Below, one piece after another: positions 56,489 through 64,000 of a stretch of 64,000 nucleotides of DNA. The DNA is from Caulobacter sp. CCUG 60055. Lineage in GTDB: Bacteria > Pseudomonadota > Alphaproteobacteria > Caulobacterales > Caulobacteraceae. The stretch is from contig NZ_PUIC01000001.1 in the NCBI RefSeq assembly GCF_022750545.1, positions 434,001 through 498,000 of the forward strand, written 5' to 3'. The translations under genes and the position numbers were made by a program. The first letter of the stretch is position 1; the number at the start of each line of letters is the position of its first letter. The notes under the pieces are model-generated. The model was not told the DNA's origin. It worked only from the letters and a program-made list of their open reading frames with translations, and ran no database searches.

Positions 56489-57918
56489 GCGAAGCCCCGC
56501 GCGTCAATCGGCTGCGGCCGAAGACCGCCCCCCTGTTCGCCCAGGTCCTGGCGCTGATCATCCTCAGCCTGGTCGCGGCCACGCTGCTCAACATCTGGAT
56601 CATCCTCGCCCTGCCGCCGCCGACGCCGGACTTCTACCGGCTCAGCGAGGTGGTCCAGGCCTATCACGGCGGCTCGGTCGTCGCCCGCGACGGCCGGCCG
56701 CTGGTGCTGCGGGTCGCCGACAAGCCCCCGACCATCGATCCCGCCGACCGCCGCGCGCGCTCGATGGCCCACGACTTCGCCGAGAGCGCCGGCGTCGCGC
56801 CCGACCGGGTGGTGGTGGTCGCCCACCGCGTCCGCCTGTTCCCCGAGCGCCGCCCGCCGCCGCCGGGCGGTCCCGAGGGCGACCGCCCGGCCGGGTCCGC
56901 CGCCGCCGCGTCGCCGCCCGGCGATCGCGGCTGGTCCCGCGCCCAGCGCGCGCGCCGGCCGGCCGAGTTTCGCGGCGAGCGCATCCTGGTCTCCCCCTTC
57001 AAGGTCGGCGTCCGTCGCGACGACGGCCGCTGGACCATCGTCGAGCCCAAGCCGTCGCTGGCGCCGGACCCCTGGCAGCTGCGGACGTTGCTGTGGCTGG
57101 CCTTGGCCGTCGTCGCCCTGGCGCCGGTGGTCTATCTCTTCGTCCGCCGCCTGACCGCGCCGATCGCCCTGTTCGCCGAGGCCGCCGAGCGCCTGGGCCG
57201 CGACCCGCGCTCGCCGCCGCTGTCCATCCGCGGGCCGGCCGAGGTCGGCGTGGCGGTCAGCGCCTTCAACGACATGCAGGAGCGGCTGCGCCGCTATGTC
57301 GAGGACCGCACGGCCATGATCGGGGCCATCGCCCACGACCTGCGCACCCCGCTGACCCGCCTGCGCTTCCGCATCGAGGCCGTTCCCGAAGAGGTGCGGG
57401 CCAAGATGAGCGAGGACATCGACCAGATGGAGGCGATGGTCGCCGCCACCCTGTCCTTCGTCCGCGACGCCACCCGGCCGGGCGAGCGCACCCGCCTTGA
57501 GCTTTCGTCCCTGCTGGAGAGCCTGACCGACGAAATGGCCGAGACCGGGGCCGACGCGGCCATGGACAGCGCCGAGAAGGTGGTGATCGAGGGCGATCCG
57601 CTCGGCCTGCGCCGGCTGTTCTCGAACCTGCTCGACAACGCCGTCAAGTTCGGCGGATCGGCGCGGGCGCGGGTGTTCGTCGAGGACGGCTCGGCCGTCG
57701 TCGAGATCGACGACCATGGTCCGGGCGTGCCGGACGAGCAGCTGGAGCGCGTCTTCGAGCCGTTCTACCGTCGCGAGCCCTCCCGCTCGCGCGAGACCGG
57801 GGGGATCGGCCTCGGCCTGGCGGTGGTCCGCTCCATCGCCCGGGCCCATGGCGGCGACGCCGAGCTGCGCAACCGCGCCGGGGGCGGCTTGACCGCCCGC
57901 GTCCACCTGCCCCTATGA
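56485..57918 (+). CDS. EnvZ-type sensor histidine kinase
   Basis: A 477-residue membrane kinase. TM1 is about residues 17-38, TM2 about 193-215. The periplasmic part carries a proline, glycine and arginine-rich insert (about 114-158) that looks disordered. HAMP follows, then the phosphoacceptor His in IGAIAHDLRTPLTRL. The ATPase domain has N box LLDNAVKFGG, DHGPGVPDEQLERVFEPF and GGIGLGLAVVRSI. The start is GTG 56485. It should phosphorylate the coupled regulator. The signal is unknown. Confidence 0.95.
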   Translation: MSEAPRVNRLRPKTAPLFAQVLALIILSLVAATLLNIWIILALPPPTPDFYRLSEVVQAYHGGSVVARDGRPLVLRVADKPPTIDPADRRARSMAHDFAESAGVAPDRVVVVAHRVRLFPERRPPPPGGPEGDRPAGSAAAASPPGDRGWSRAQRARRPAEFRGERILVSPFKVGVRRDDGRWTIVEPKPSLAPDPWQLRTLLWLALAVVALAPVVYLFVRRLTAPIALFAEAAERLGRDPRSPPLSIRGPAEVGVAVSAFNDMQERLRRYVEDRTAMIGAIAHDLRTPLTRLRFRIEAVPEEVRAKMSEDIDQMEAMVAATLSFVRDATRPGERTRLELSSLLESLTDEMAETGADAAMDSAEKVVIEGDPLGLRRLFSNLLDNAVKFGGSARARVFVEDGSAVVEIDDHGPGVPDEQLERVFEPFYRREPSRSRETGGIGLGLAVVRSIARAHGGDAELRNRAGGGLTARVHLPL

Positions 57919-57946
57919 CGACCGACCTGTTGGAGACGGCGCGCCC

Positions 57947-58699
57947 ATGATCCGCCCTTTGATGCTCGCCGGCGTCTGCGCCGCCCTGGCCTGCGGCGGC
58001 GCGGCGTCGGCCCAGCCCGCGCCGGCGCCCGGCGAAGACGGCCGCGACGCCGGCCATCAGGGCGATCGCCGTCGCCCGGCGCGCGAACAGGTGTTCATCA
58101 GCCCCAGCGGCGAGCCCTTCCGCGCGCCCATGGACCAGCCCTATCCCGTGGTCCAGTGGTTCCAGCGCGCCGACGCCGACCACGACGGCGTGCTGACCTT
58201 CGAGGAGTTCAAGGCCGACGCCATGGCCTTCTTCGACAAGCTGGACACCGACCACGACGGCGTCATCGACGGCTTCGAGACGTCCGACTACGAGCAGAAG
58301 GTCGCGCCGGAGATCATTCCGCGCATCGCCCGCGACGACGAGGAGGACGCCCCGCCCAAGGCCGAACGCGGCCGCAGCGGCCGGGGCGGCGGCTTCTGGA
58401 AGGGCGGCGGCGACCGCGCCCAGGCCGGCGGCCTCGGACGGCTGCAGGGCGCAGCGCCCTACAGCCTGCTCAACGAGCCCGAGCCGGTGCGGGCGGCGGA
58501 CGCCAATTTCGACCAGAGGATCACCCGGGCCGAATGGCTGGCCGCCACCCGGCAACGCTTCCAGCTTCTCGACAAGAAGGGCGACGGCCGCCTGACCCTG
58601 GCCGACCTGCCGAAGACGCCGGCGCAGCAGCTGGCCGAGCGCGCCAGGGACGGACGCGACAAAGCCGGACGCGACAGGCGGAGCGACGGCGGCCGATAA
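57947..58699 (+). CDS. Exported EF-hand protein with four calcium-binding-like loops
   Basis: A 250-residue protein with a signal peptide (about 1-22). Four EF-loop sequences are visible: residues 76-87 (DADHDGVLTFEE), 100-111 (DTDHDGVIDGFE), 185-196 (DANFDQRITRAE) and 209-220 (DKKGDGRLTLAD). The first two have near-ideal calcium ligands; the third has Gln at the usual Gly position. A basic glycine-rich linker (about 138-168) separates the pairs and the tail is very basic. It follows the kinase gene by 28 bases and is likely in the same operon. Function unknown; calcium-dependent envelope role inferred. Confidence 0.88.
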   Translation: MIRPLMLAGVCAALACGGAASAQPAPAPGEDGRDAGHQGDRRRPAREQVFISPSGEPFRAPMDQPYPVVQWFQRADADHDGVLTFEEFKADAMAFFDKLDTDHDGVIDGFETSDYEQKVAPEIIPRIARDDEEDAPPKAERGRSGRGGGFWKGGGDRAQAGGLGRLQGAAPYSLLNEPEPVRAADANFDQRITRAEWLAATRQRFQLLDKKGDGRLTLADLPKTPAQQLAERARDGRDKAGRDRRSDGGR

Positions 58700-58809
58700 G
58701 GTTCTCTATCAACCGCGTAAGATAAGATGCGCTGCGCCGGCCGGCCTGTGTATGTATTGCGACAGCCTGACCGGAATGGCGCGAGGCCGTTTCGCATAGG
58801 CCGTTGGGC

Positions 58810-59769
58810 ATGACCGCGCCAGTGAACAGAACCACGTTCCAAACCCTTTCGCCGGACGCCGACCGGCGGCCGCTTTCAGCGCACCTGAAACGGTTGGAAG
58901 CGGAATCGATCGAGATCATCCGCGAGGTCGCCGCCGCCTTCGACAACCCGGTGATGCTCTATTCGATCGGCAAGGATTCCGGCGTCATGCTGCACCTCGC
59001 CGCCAAGGCGTTCTATCCGGGCAAGCCGCCCTTCCCGCTGCTGCACGTCGACACCACCTGGAAGTTCGCCGACATGATCCGCCACCGCGACACGGTGGCC
59101 GAGCGCTACGGGATCAAGCTGCTGGTCCACATCAACGAGGAAGGCCTGGCGCGGGGCGTCAACCCGATCGCCTCCGGCTCCTCGCTGCACACCCAGGTGA
59201 TGAAGACCGAAGGGCTGAAACAGGCCCTCGACCGCTACGGCTTCGACGCGGCCTTCGGCGGCGCCCGCCGCGACGAGGAAAAGAGCCGCGCCAAGGAACG
59301 CATCTTCTCGTTCCGCTCGGCCGGCCACGTCTGGGACCCGCGCAACCAGCGGCCCGAGCTCTGGCGGCTGTACAACACCCGGGTCAACAAGGGCGAGACC
59401 ATCCGCGTCTTCCCGCTGTCCAACTGGACCGAGCTCGACATCTGGGAATACACCCGCGCCGAGGCCATTCCGATCGTGCCGCTGTATCTGGCCGCGCCGC
59501 GCCCCGTCGTGGAGCGCGACGGCCTTTTGATCCTGCGCGACGACGACCGCATGCCGCTGCTGCCGGGCGAGGTCGAGGAGACCCGCTGGGTGCGGTTCCG
59601 CTCGCTGGGCTGCTACCCGCTCAGCGCCGCCGTGGAATCCCAGGCCGCCACCCTGGACGACATCATCGCCGAGATGCGCGCCAGCCGCACCTCCGAGCGC
59701 CAGGGCCGCCTGATCGACAGCGACGAGTCCGCCTCGATGGAGAAGAAGAAGCGCGAGGGCTATTTCTGA
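58810..59769 (+). CDS. cysD: Sulfate adenylyltransferase subunit 2
   Basis: A 319-residue subunit that makes adenosine phosphosulfate from ATP and sulfate. The PP-loop is [38 protein letters not shown] and [17 protein letters not shown] are the family blocks, and the C-terminal [10 protein letters not shown] is typical. ATG 58810 is preferred over a TTG two codons earlier. It overlaps cysNC by one base (TGATG), so the two subunits are coupled. Confidence 0.97.
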   Translation: MTAPVNRTTFQTLSPDADRRPLSAHLKRLEAESIEIIREVAAAFDNPVMLYSIGKDSGVMLHLAAKAFYPGKPPFPLLHVDTTWKFADMIRHRDTVAERYGIKLLVHINEEGLARGVNPIASGSSLHTQVMKTEGLKQALDRYGFDAAFGGARRDEEKSRAKERIFSFRSAGHVWDPRNQRPELWRLYNTRVNKGETIRVFPLSNWTELDIWEYTRAEAIPIVPLYLAAPRPVVERDGLLILRDDDRMPLLPGEVEETRWVRFRSLGCYPLSAAVESQAATLDDIIAEMRASRTSERQGRLIDSDESASMEKKKREGYF

Positions 59770-61652
59770 TGGACGACGCGCCCCGCGCCTCCGACTTCCA
59801 GGCTGACGCCGACGGCAAGAGCCTGCTGCGCTTCCTGACCTGCGGCTCGGTCGACGACGGCAAGTCGACCCTGATCGGCCGACTGCTCTACGAATCGAAG
59901 CAGATCTTCGACGACCACCTCGCCGCCCTGGAGCGCGACTCCAAGAAGCATGGCACCACGGGCGAGGACATCGACCTGGCCCTGCTGGTCGACGGCCTGG
60001 AGGCCGAGCGCCAGCAAGGCATCACCATCGACGTCGCCTACCGCTTCTTCGCCACGGCGCGCCGCTCGTTCATCGTCGCCGACACCCCCGGCCATGAGCA
60101 GTACACCCGCAACATGGCCACCGGCGCCTCGAACGCCGACCTGGCCATCATCCTGATCGACGCGCGCAAGGGCGTGCTGACCCAGACCAAGCGGCACAGC
60201 TACATCTGTTCGCTGCTGGGCGTGCGCCACGTGGTCGTGGCGGTGAACAAGATCGACCTGCTGGACTACGACCAGGCCGCCTTCGCCCGCATCGTCGCCG
60301 AGTACCAGGCCTTCGCCGACAAGCTCGGCTTTGCGTCGATCACGCCGATCCCGCTGTCGGCCCGGTTCGGCGACAACGTCACCGTCCGCTCGCCCCAGAC
60401 CGGCTGGTATCAGGGACCGACCCTGGTCGAGCATCTGGAGACCATCGACGTCGAGAGCGACGCGGCCGCCAAGCCGTTCCGTTTCCCCGTGCAATGGGTC
60501 AACCGGCCCAACCTCGACTTCCGGGGCTTCGCGGGCACCATCGCCTCGGGCGCGATCAAGGCCGGCGATCCCATCGTCGTCGCCGCCTCCGGCAAGCAGA
60601 CCCGCGTCGAACGCATCGTCACCGCCGACGGCGACCTTGCCGAGGCCCGCGCCGGCGACGCCGTGACCCTGACCCTGGCCGACGAGGTCGACGTGGCGCG
60701 CGGCGACGTGCTGGTCCCGCCGACCGAGCGGCCCGAGGTCGCCGACCAGTTCGCCGCCCACGTGCTGTGGATGGCCGAGGAGGCCCTGCTGCCCGGCCGC
60801 CCCTATCTGATGCGGATCGGCACGAGCTATACGCCGGTCAAGATCACCGCGCTGAAGCACAAGGTCGACGTCGACACGCTCGAGCATCTGGCCGGCAAGA
60901 CCCTGGCCCTGAACGAGATCGGCTTCTGCAACCTGTCGACGGCGACGCCGGTGGCGTTCGACGCCTATGCCGACAACCGCGAGACCGGCGCCTTCATCCT
61001 GATCGACCGCTACACCAACGCCACGGTCGGCGCGGGGATGATCAGCTTCGGCCTGCGCCGGGCCGCCAACATCCACCGCCAGGACCTGATGGTCAGCCGC
61101 CCCGAACGCGAGGCTCTGAACGGCCACAAGCCGGCGGTGTTGTGGTTCACTGGCCTGTCGGGCTCGGGCAAGTCGACCATCGCCAACCTGGTCGAGCGCG
61201 AACTGCACGACCGCGGCGTGCGCACCTTCCTGCTCGACGGCGACAATGTCCGCCACGGACTGAACCGCGACCTGGGCTTCACCGACGAGGACCGGGTCGA
61301 GAACATCCGCCGCGTCGGCGAGGTGGCCAAGCTGTTCGTCGAGGCGGGCCTGGTGGTGCTGTGCTCGTTCATCTCGCCGTTCCGGGCTGAGCGCCGCATG
61401 GTGCGCGAGCTGTTCGGCCAGGACGAGTTCATCGAGGTCTTTGTCGACACCCCGCTGGAGACCTGCATGGCGCGCGATCCCAAGGGGCTGTACGCCAAGG
61501 CCAAGGCCGGGCAGATCGCCCACTTCACCGGCGTCAACTCGCCGTACGAGGCGCCGGACGCGGCCGAGCTGACCCTGTCCACCGCCGAGGCGACGCCGGC
61601 CGAGGCGGCGGCGGCGGTGATCGAGGACCTGACGGCGCGGGGCGTGCTCTAG
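59769..61652 (+). CDS. cysNC: Sulfate adenylyltransferase subunit 1 / APS kinase fusion
   Basis: A 627-residue bifunctional protein. The CysN part (about 1-440) is an EF-Tu-like GTPase with [31 protein letters not shown] and [10 protein letters not shown]. The CysC part (about 455-627) has the P-loop [33 protein letters not shown] and [16 protein letters not shown]. Together with CysD it converts sulfate to PAPS for cysteine synthesis or sulfation. The fusion is common in alphaproteobacteria. No cysH or sulfate transporter genes lie nearby. Confidence 0.97.
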   Translation: MDDAPRASDFQADADGKSLLRFLTCGSVDDGKSTLIGRLLYESKQIFDDHLAALERDSKKHGTTGEDIDLALLVDGLEAERQQGITIDVAYRFFATARRSFIVADTPGHEQYTRNMATGASNADLAIILIDARKGVLTQTKRHSYICSLLGVRHVVVAVNKIDLLDYDQAAFARIVAEYQAFADKLGFASITPIPLSARFGDNVTVRSPQTGWYQGPTLVEHLETIDVESDAAAKPFRFPVQWVNRPNLDFRGFAGTIASGAIKAGDPIVVAASGKQTRVERIVTADGDLAEARAGDAVTLTLADEVDVARGDVLVPPTERPEVADQFAAHVLWMAEEALLPGRPYLMRIGTSYTPVKITALKHKVDVDTLEHLAGKTLALNEIGFCNLSTATPVAFDAYADNRETGAFILIDRYTNATVGAGMISFGLRRAANIHRQDLMVSRPEREALNGHKPAVLWFTGLSGSGKSTIANLVERELHDRGVRTFLLDGDNVRHGLNRDLGFTDEDRVENIRRVGEVAKLFVEAGLVVLCSFISPFRAERRMVRELFGQDEFIEVFVDTPLETCMARDPKGLYAKAKAGQIAHFTGVNSPYEAPDAAELTLSTAEATPAEAAAAVIEDLTARGVL

Positions 61653-61673
61653 CCTCCCCGCTCCGATGGCGCC

Positions 61674-62369
61674 TCACCCGCCGCCGATCAGGCCGGCGAT
61701 GATGTTGATCCCCAGGGCCAGCACGGCGGTGTTGTAGATGTAGGCCACGGCGGCGTGGGCGGTGATCAGGTTGCGCAGCCGCGCGGTCAGGACATTGGTG
61801 TCCGACACCTGGAAGGTCGCCCCGATGCAGATCGACAGATAGACGAAGTCCATATAGGTGCGCGCCGGCTCGCCGGGAAACTCGAACCCGCCGTTGATCG
61901 CGCCGTCCCGGTTGCGGTCGCCGAAGTGCCGGTGGGCGTAGTGCAGGACGAACACCGTCTGCAGCACCAGCCATGACACCACTAGGGCCGCCCCTGCCAG
62001 GCCCGCCGCCGGCGCCCGCGCCGCCTCGCCCGCCCTGTGGGCCGCGCCCAGCAGCAGCACGATGCCGACCAGACCGGCCGCGACCGCCGCCAGCACGATG
62101 CCGAGCAGGGCCAGGGGCGGCTCATCCTCGGCCGCCGCCCTTCGTCGCAGGACCTGGCCGTCGTCGGTCAGGAACAGCCGCCAGCAGACCGCGAGGTAGA
62201 TCAAGGCGCCCCCGATCCAGCCGATCAGGAACCGCGCCGCGGGCGGCGCGCCGAACAGGGGCGCCGCGCCCCAGATCGCCACCCCGGCCGCGAGGCCGAC
62301 GATCAGCCGCCAGTGCAGCTTGACCGGCGTGAGCATGCGCATGTCTCGGCCTCCGATTTGCCCGGCCAT
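61674..62369 (-). CDS. DUF1345 integral membrane protein
   Basis: A 231-residue protein with about six hydrophobic segments. DGQVLRRRAAAEDE after helix 2, and TYMDFVYLSICIGATFQVSDTNV, where the YLS-x4-TFQVSD block is the DUF1345 signature, identify the family. No function is known. ATG 62369 is the first start; ATG 62342 (MRMLTPVKLHWR) is as likely. Convergent with cysNC, 21 bases from its stop, and divergent from the small frame before the sigma factor. Confidence 0.85.
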   Translation of the reverse strand: MAGQIGGRDMRMLTPVKLHWRLIVGLAAGVAIWGAAPLFGAPPAARFLIGWIGGALIYLAVCWRLFLTDDGQVLRRRAAAEDEPPLALLGIVLAAVAAGLVGIVLLLGAAHRAGEAARAPAAGLAGAALVVSWLVLQTVFVLHYAHRHFGDRNRDGAINGGFEFPGEPARTYMDFVYLSICIGATFQVSDTNVLTARLRNLITAHAAVAYIYNTAVLALGINIIAGLIGGG

Positions 62370-62400
62370 CTAACGCCGATTCCCGATTCCAGGTTTTCAA

Positions 62401-62427
62401 GGAAACCAGTTCGCCGCCGCGCGGGTT
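62401..62427 (+). promoter_or_regulatory. Possible EcfG-type promoter upstream of the sigma factor gene
   Basis: GGAAAC (62401-62406), a 17-base spacer and GGTT (62424-62427) resemble the GGAAC-N16/17-CGTT EcfG promoter with one inserted A and one mismatch. It is in the right orientation for the small frame at 62460 and the sigma gene. Autoregulation of EcfG genes is common, but the match is imperfect. Confidence 0.3.
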
Positions 62428-62459
62428 TGACTCTTCGTCCTCACCTCATAGGCGTCGCC

Positions 62460-62609
62460 ATGCCCGATCCCGAACCGCCGGATCCGCCCGCGCCCGAAAC
62501 GCCGCCCGAAGCCCCGCCCGAGCCCGAGGAGATTCCACCGCCGGCGCCGTTTCCGGGCGAGCCAGGCGACGACCGGCCCCACGACCGCCGCGCCCGGTCC
62601 GCACGCTAG
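62460..62609 (+). CDS. Small proline/glutamate-rich hypothetical protein
   Basis: A 49-codon frame, MPDPEPPDPPAPETPPEAPP onwards, ending DRPHDRRARSAR. It is made almost wholly of Pro, Glu, Ala and Asp with a basic end, so it would be disordered. It lies 10 bases before the sigma factor start codon, and the SD of that gene (AGGAG) follows its stop. It may be a real small protein or a leader whose translation affects the downstream gene. Low-complexity frames arise easily at this GC content. I do not recognise a family. Confidence 0.4.
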   Translation: MPDPEPPDPPAPETPPEAPPEPEEIPPPAPFPGEPGDDRPHDRRARSAR

Positions 62610-62619
62610 GAGCAGACGG

Positions 62620-63165
62620 ATGGACGCCTCCGGCCGACGATGGCGCGACGACGTTGTAGCCCTGATCCCCACCCTGCGGGCCTTCGCCTGGTCGTTGTCG
62701 CACAACGCCGCCGACGCCGACGACCTGGTGCAGGAGACCCTGGCCAAGGCCTGGATCAACCGCGACCGGTTCGAGGATGGCAGCAACCTGCGCGCCTGGC
62801 TGTTCACCATCCTGCGCAACACCTTCTACACCTCGGCGGCGCGGCGGCGGCGGGAGGTGGGCGACCACGACGGCCTGCACGCCGCCGGCCTGAGCGCCGA
62901 ACCGGGCCAGGAATGGCGGCTGGAGCTGCAGGACCTGCGCGAGGCCCTGGCCCGGCTGCCCGACGAGCACCGCGAGGCGCTGGTGCTGGTCGGCGGCGCC
63001 GGCCTGACCTACGAGGAAGCGGCGGAGGTCTGCGGCTGCGCCCTCGGCACGATCAAGAGCCGGGTCAACCGCGCCCGCAACCGGTTGAAACAGGCCCTGG
63101 AGGAACCGGCCGTGTCTTCTCAGGATTCCGAGGCCGGCTCGTCGCCCGCCCGTTCGCGGCGATAG
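62620..63165 (+). CDS. ecfG: EcfG-family RNA polymerase sigma factor (general stress response)
   Basis: A 181-residue extracytoplasmic-function sigma factor of the EcfG (ECF15) group. Region 2 (about 15-75) contains ADADDLVQETLAKAWINRDRF, and region 4 (about 105-160) contains LPDEHREALVLVGGAGLTYEEA followed by CGCALGTIKSRVNRARNRL, the group signature. It directs RNA polymerase to GGAAC-N16/17-CGTT promoters when NepR is titrated by phosphorylated PhyR. SD AGGAG is nine bases upstream. The serine-rich tail overlaps the opposite-strand nepR by 46 bases. phyR is not in the window. It may be a second EcfG copy. Confidence 0.92.
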   Translation: MDASGRRWRDDVVALIPTLRAFAWSLSHNAADADDLVQETLAKAWINRDRFEDGSNLRAWLFTILRNTFYTSAARRRREVGDHDGLHAAGLSAEPGQEWRLELQDLREALARLPDEHREALVLVGGAGLTYEEAAEVCGCALGTIKSRVNRARNRLKQALEEPAVSSQDSEAGSSPARSRR

Positions 63166-63308
63166 GCGTCCTCCAACTGGTCGGCCAGGTCTATGAGGTG
63201 ATCGGGAGCCGGCGTTTCGGCGACAGTATCGAACATCGCCTTCAGACGCCGGTCGGCCCTGGCGCCCCTGTCCCTGGAACTACCGATCCCGCGTGCGCCC
63301 TTGGCCAT
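63120..63308 (-). CDS. nepR: NepR-family anti-sigma factor
   Basis: A 62-residue protein: a basic, flexible N-terminus, then RRLKAMFDTVAETPAPDHLID and LADQLEDAYRRERA, which is the two-helix NepR core separated by a proline turn. NepR binds EcfG and is pulled off by the response regulator PhyR. ATG 63308 is preferred; a TTG two codons upstream is possible. It is convergent with ecfG, and their 3-prime ends overlap by 46 bases. This is unusual, since nepR normally lies upstream of ecfG on the same strand. Confidence 0.85.
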   Translation of the reverse strand: MAKGARGIGSSRDRGARADRRLKAMFDTVAETPAPDHLIDLADQLEDAYRRERAGDEPASES

Positions 63309-63473
63309 GCCCAAGCCCGTGAGTCCTTGCGCTCACTGTCGCGCCTCCATCGAGGTTTGCAAGCCGGTTCGCGCGGCGGGCGACGTCGAAACCGCGGACG
63401 AGGTTTCAAGGCGTTGGCGTCGGCCCGCCGCTTGGCCTAGCCTTCCAGCAAAACAGGGCGAGGGGATTCTGGG

Positions 63474-64000
63474 ATGTGGCCGCTGATCGGCGTCGCCGTC
63501 GTGGTCGCGGGCTTCGTGGCCCGCGTCAATCCGTTGCTGGTGGTCGCCGCCGCCGTGCTGGCCACCGGCCTGGCCGCCGGGATGACGCCGGTGGAGGTGG
63601 TCTCGGCCTTCGGCAAGGCCTTCAACGAGAACCGCTATGTCGGCTTGGTCTGGCTGGTCGTCCCGGTCATCGGCCTGCTGGAGCGCGCCGGCCTGCAGGA
63701 ACGGGCCAAGCACCTGATCGGCAAGGTGCAGGCCGCGACCACGGGCCGCCTGCTGCTGCTCTATCTGTTCCTGCGGCAGGTCACCGCCGCCTTCGGGCTC
63801 AACTCCCTGGGCGGGCACGCCCAGATGGTGCGCCCCCTGATCGCGCCGATGGCCGAGGCCGCCGCCGAGAACCGTCACGGCCCCCTGCCCGCGAGAGCCC
63901 GCGAACTGATCAGGGCCAACGCCGCGGCGGCCGACAACATCGGCGTGTTCTTCGGCGAGGACATCTTCATCGCCATGTCCTCGATCCTGCTGATCCGCGG
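63474..64000 (+). CDS. DUF969 family membrane transporter subunit (partial, runs off the right edge)
   Basis: The first 175 codons of a membrane protein starting MWPLIGVAVVVAGFVARVNP. It continues with KAFNENRYVGLVWLVVPVIG, LLLLYLFLRQVTAAFGLNSL, GGHAQMVRPLIAPMAEAAAE and NIGVFFGEDIFIAMSSILL. These blocks identify DUF969, which pairs with a DUF979 subunit normally encoded next; this pair is linked to 5-oxoproline uptake. GAGGGG upstream of ATG 63474 is a good ribosome binding site. The 3-prime end and the partner lie outside the window. The 165 bases to nepR should hold two divergent promoters; none is obvious. Confidence 0.88.
   Translation, partial: MWPLIGVAVVVAGFVARVNPLLVVAAAVLATGLAAGMTPVEVVSAFGKAFNENRYVGLVWLVVPVIGLLERAGLQERAKHLIGKVQAATTGRLLLLYLFLRQVTAAFGLNSLGGHAQMVRPLIAPMAEAAAENRHGPLPARARELIRANAAAADNIGVFFGEDIFIAMSSILLIR

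Overview
The window is a gene-dense, high-GC piece of an alphaproteobacterial chromosome, most likely from the Caulobacteraceae (Caulobacter, Phenylobacterium or a close relative). The evidence is gene content and order: the glyA-nrdR-rib-nusB-thiL run, the rpoZ-rsh-pyrE-pdxJ-acpS-lepB-rnc-era-recO run, a C4-type 5-aminolevulinate synthase, a MucR/Ros-type regulator, an EcfG sigma factor with a NepR anti-sigma factor, ubiquinol-cytochrome c chaperone, and BamE next to H+-pyrophosphatase. I see no insertion sequence, prophage, CRISPR array or rRNA operon. One tRNA (Pro-GGG) is present. No gene-free stretch exceeds about 210 bases.

Layout. 1-190: an AT-rich regulatory patch with two tandem dyads, probably the control region of a gene leaving the window leftward. 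189-6595: heme A synthase, DUF2842, tRNA-Pro, a lipid-synthesis and DNA-architecture block (MerR, ihfA, fabH, plsX, DUF177, cytochrome bc1 chaperone), and divergent bamE. 6596-15492: H+-pyrophosphatase, then one long leftward unit, glyA-nrdR-ribD(reductase)-ribE-ribBX-ribH-nusB-thiL plus a small exported protein. 15577-20897: a mucR-like gene behind an EcfG-type promoter, then hemA, an exported methyltransferase-like protein, hemB and an AraC regulator. 20934-33344: envelope hydrolases, motB, the N-end-rule transferase bpt, an M48 protease with LemA, parC, and an exported phosphodiesterase-like protein. 33349-41156: the leftward housekeeping run from rpoZ and the (p)ppGpp enzyme through pyrE, pdxJ, acpS, lepB, rnc, era and recO. 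41255-55624: folK, a NYN nuclease overlapping a family-5 uracil-DNA glycosylase, smpB-dapA, a soluble lytic transglycosylase, a PLP dehydratase, TetR, two RNA methyltransferases, HrpB, an amino-acid permease, an MBL hydrolase and YbjQ. 55751-61652: an OmpR/EnvZ-type pair with an EF-hand protein, then cysD-cysNC. 61674-64000: DUF1345, an EcfG sigma factor, a convergent overlapping nepR, and the start of a DUF969 transporter subunit.

Most genes are core metabolism and information processing, tightly packed with ATGA, GTGA and apparently CTGA stop/start overlaps, so translational coupling is the rule. No wholly new multi-gene system is evident. The most interesting signals are the convergent EcfG/NepR pair, a consensus EcfG promoter before a MucR-like protein that has lost most zinc ligands, a riboflavin operon built from two non-standard enzymes (a RibBA whose cyclohydrolase half lacks the zinc cysteines, and a RibD with only the reductase domain), two likely CTG starts, and the dyad-rich operator at the left edge.
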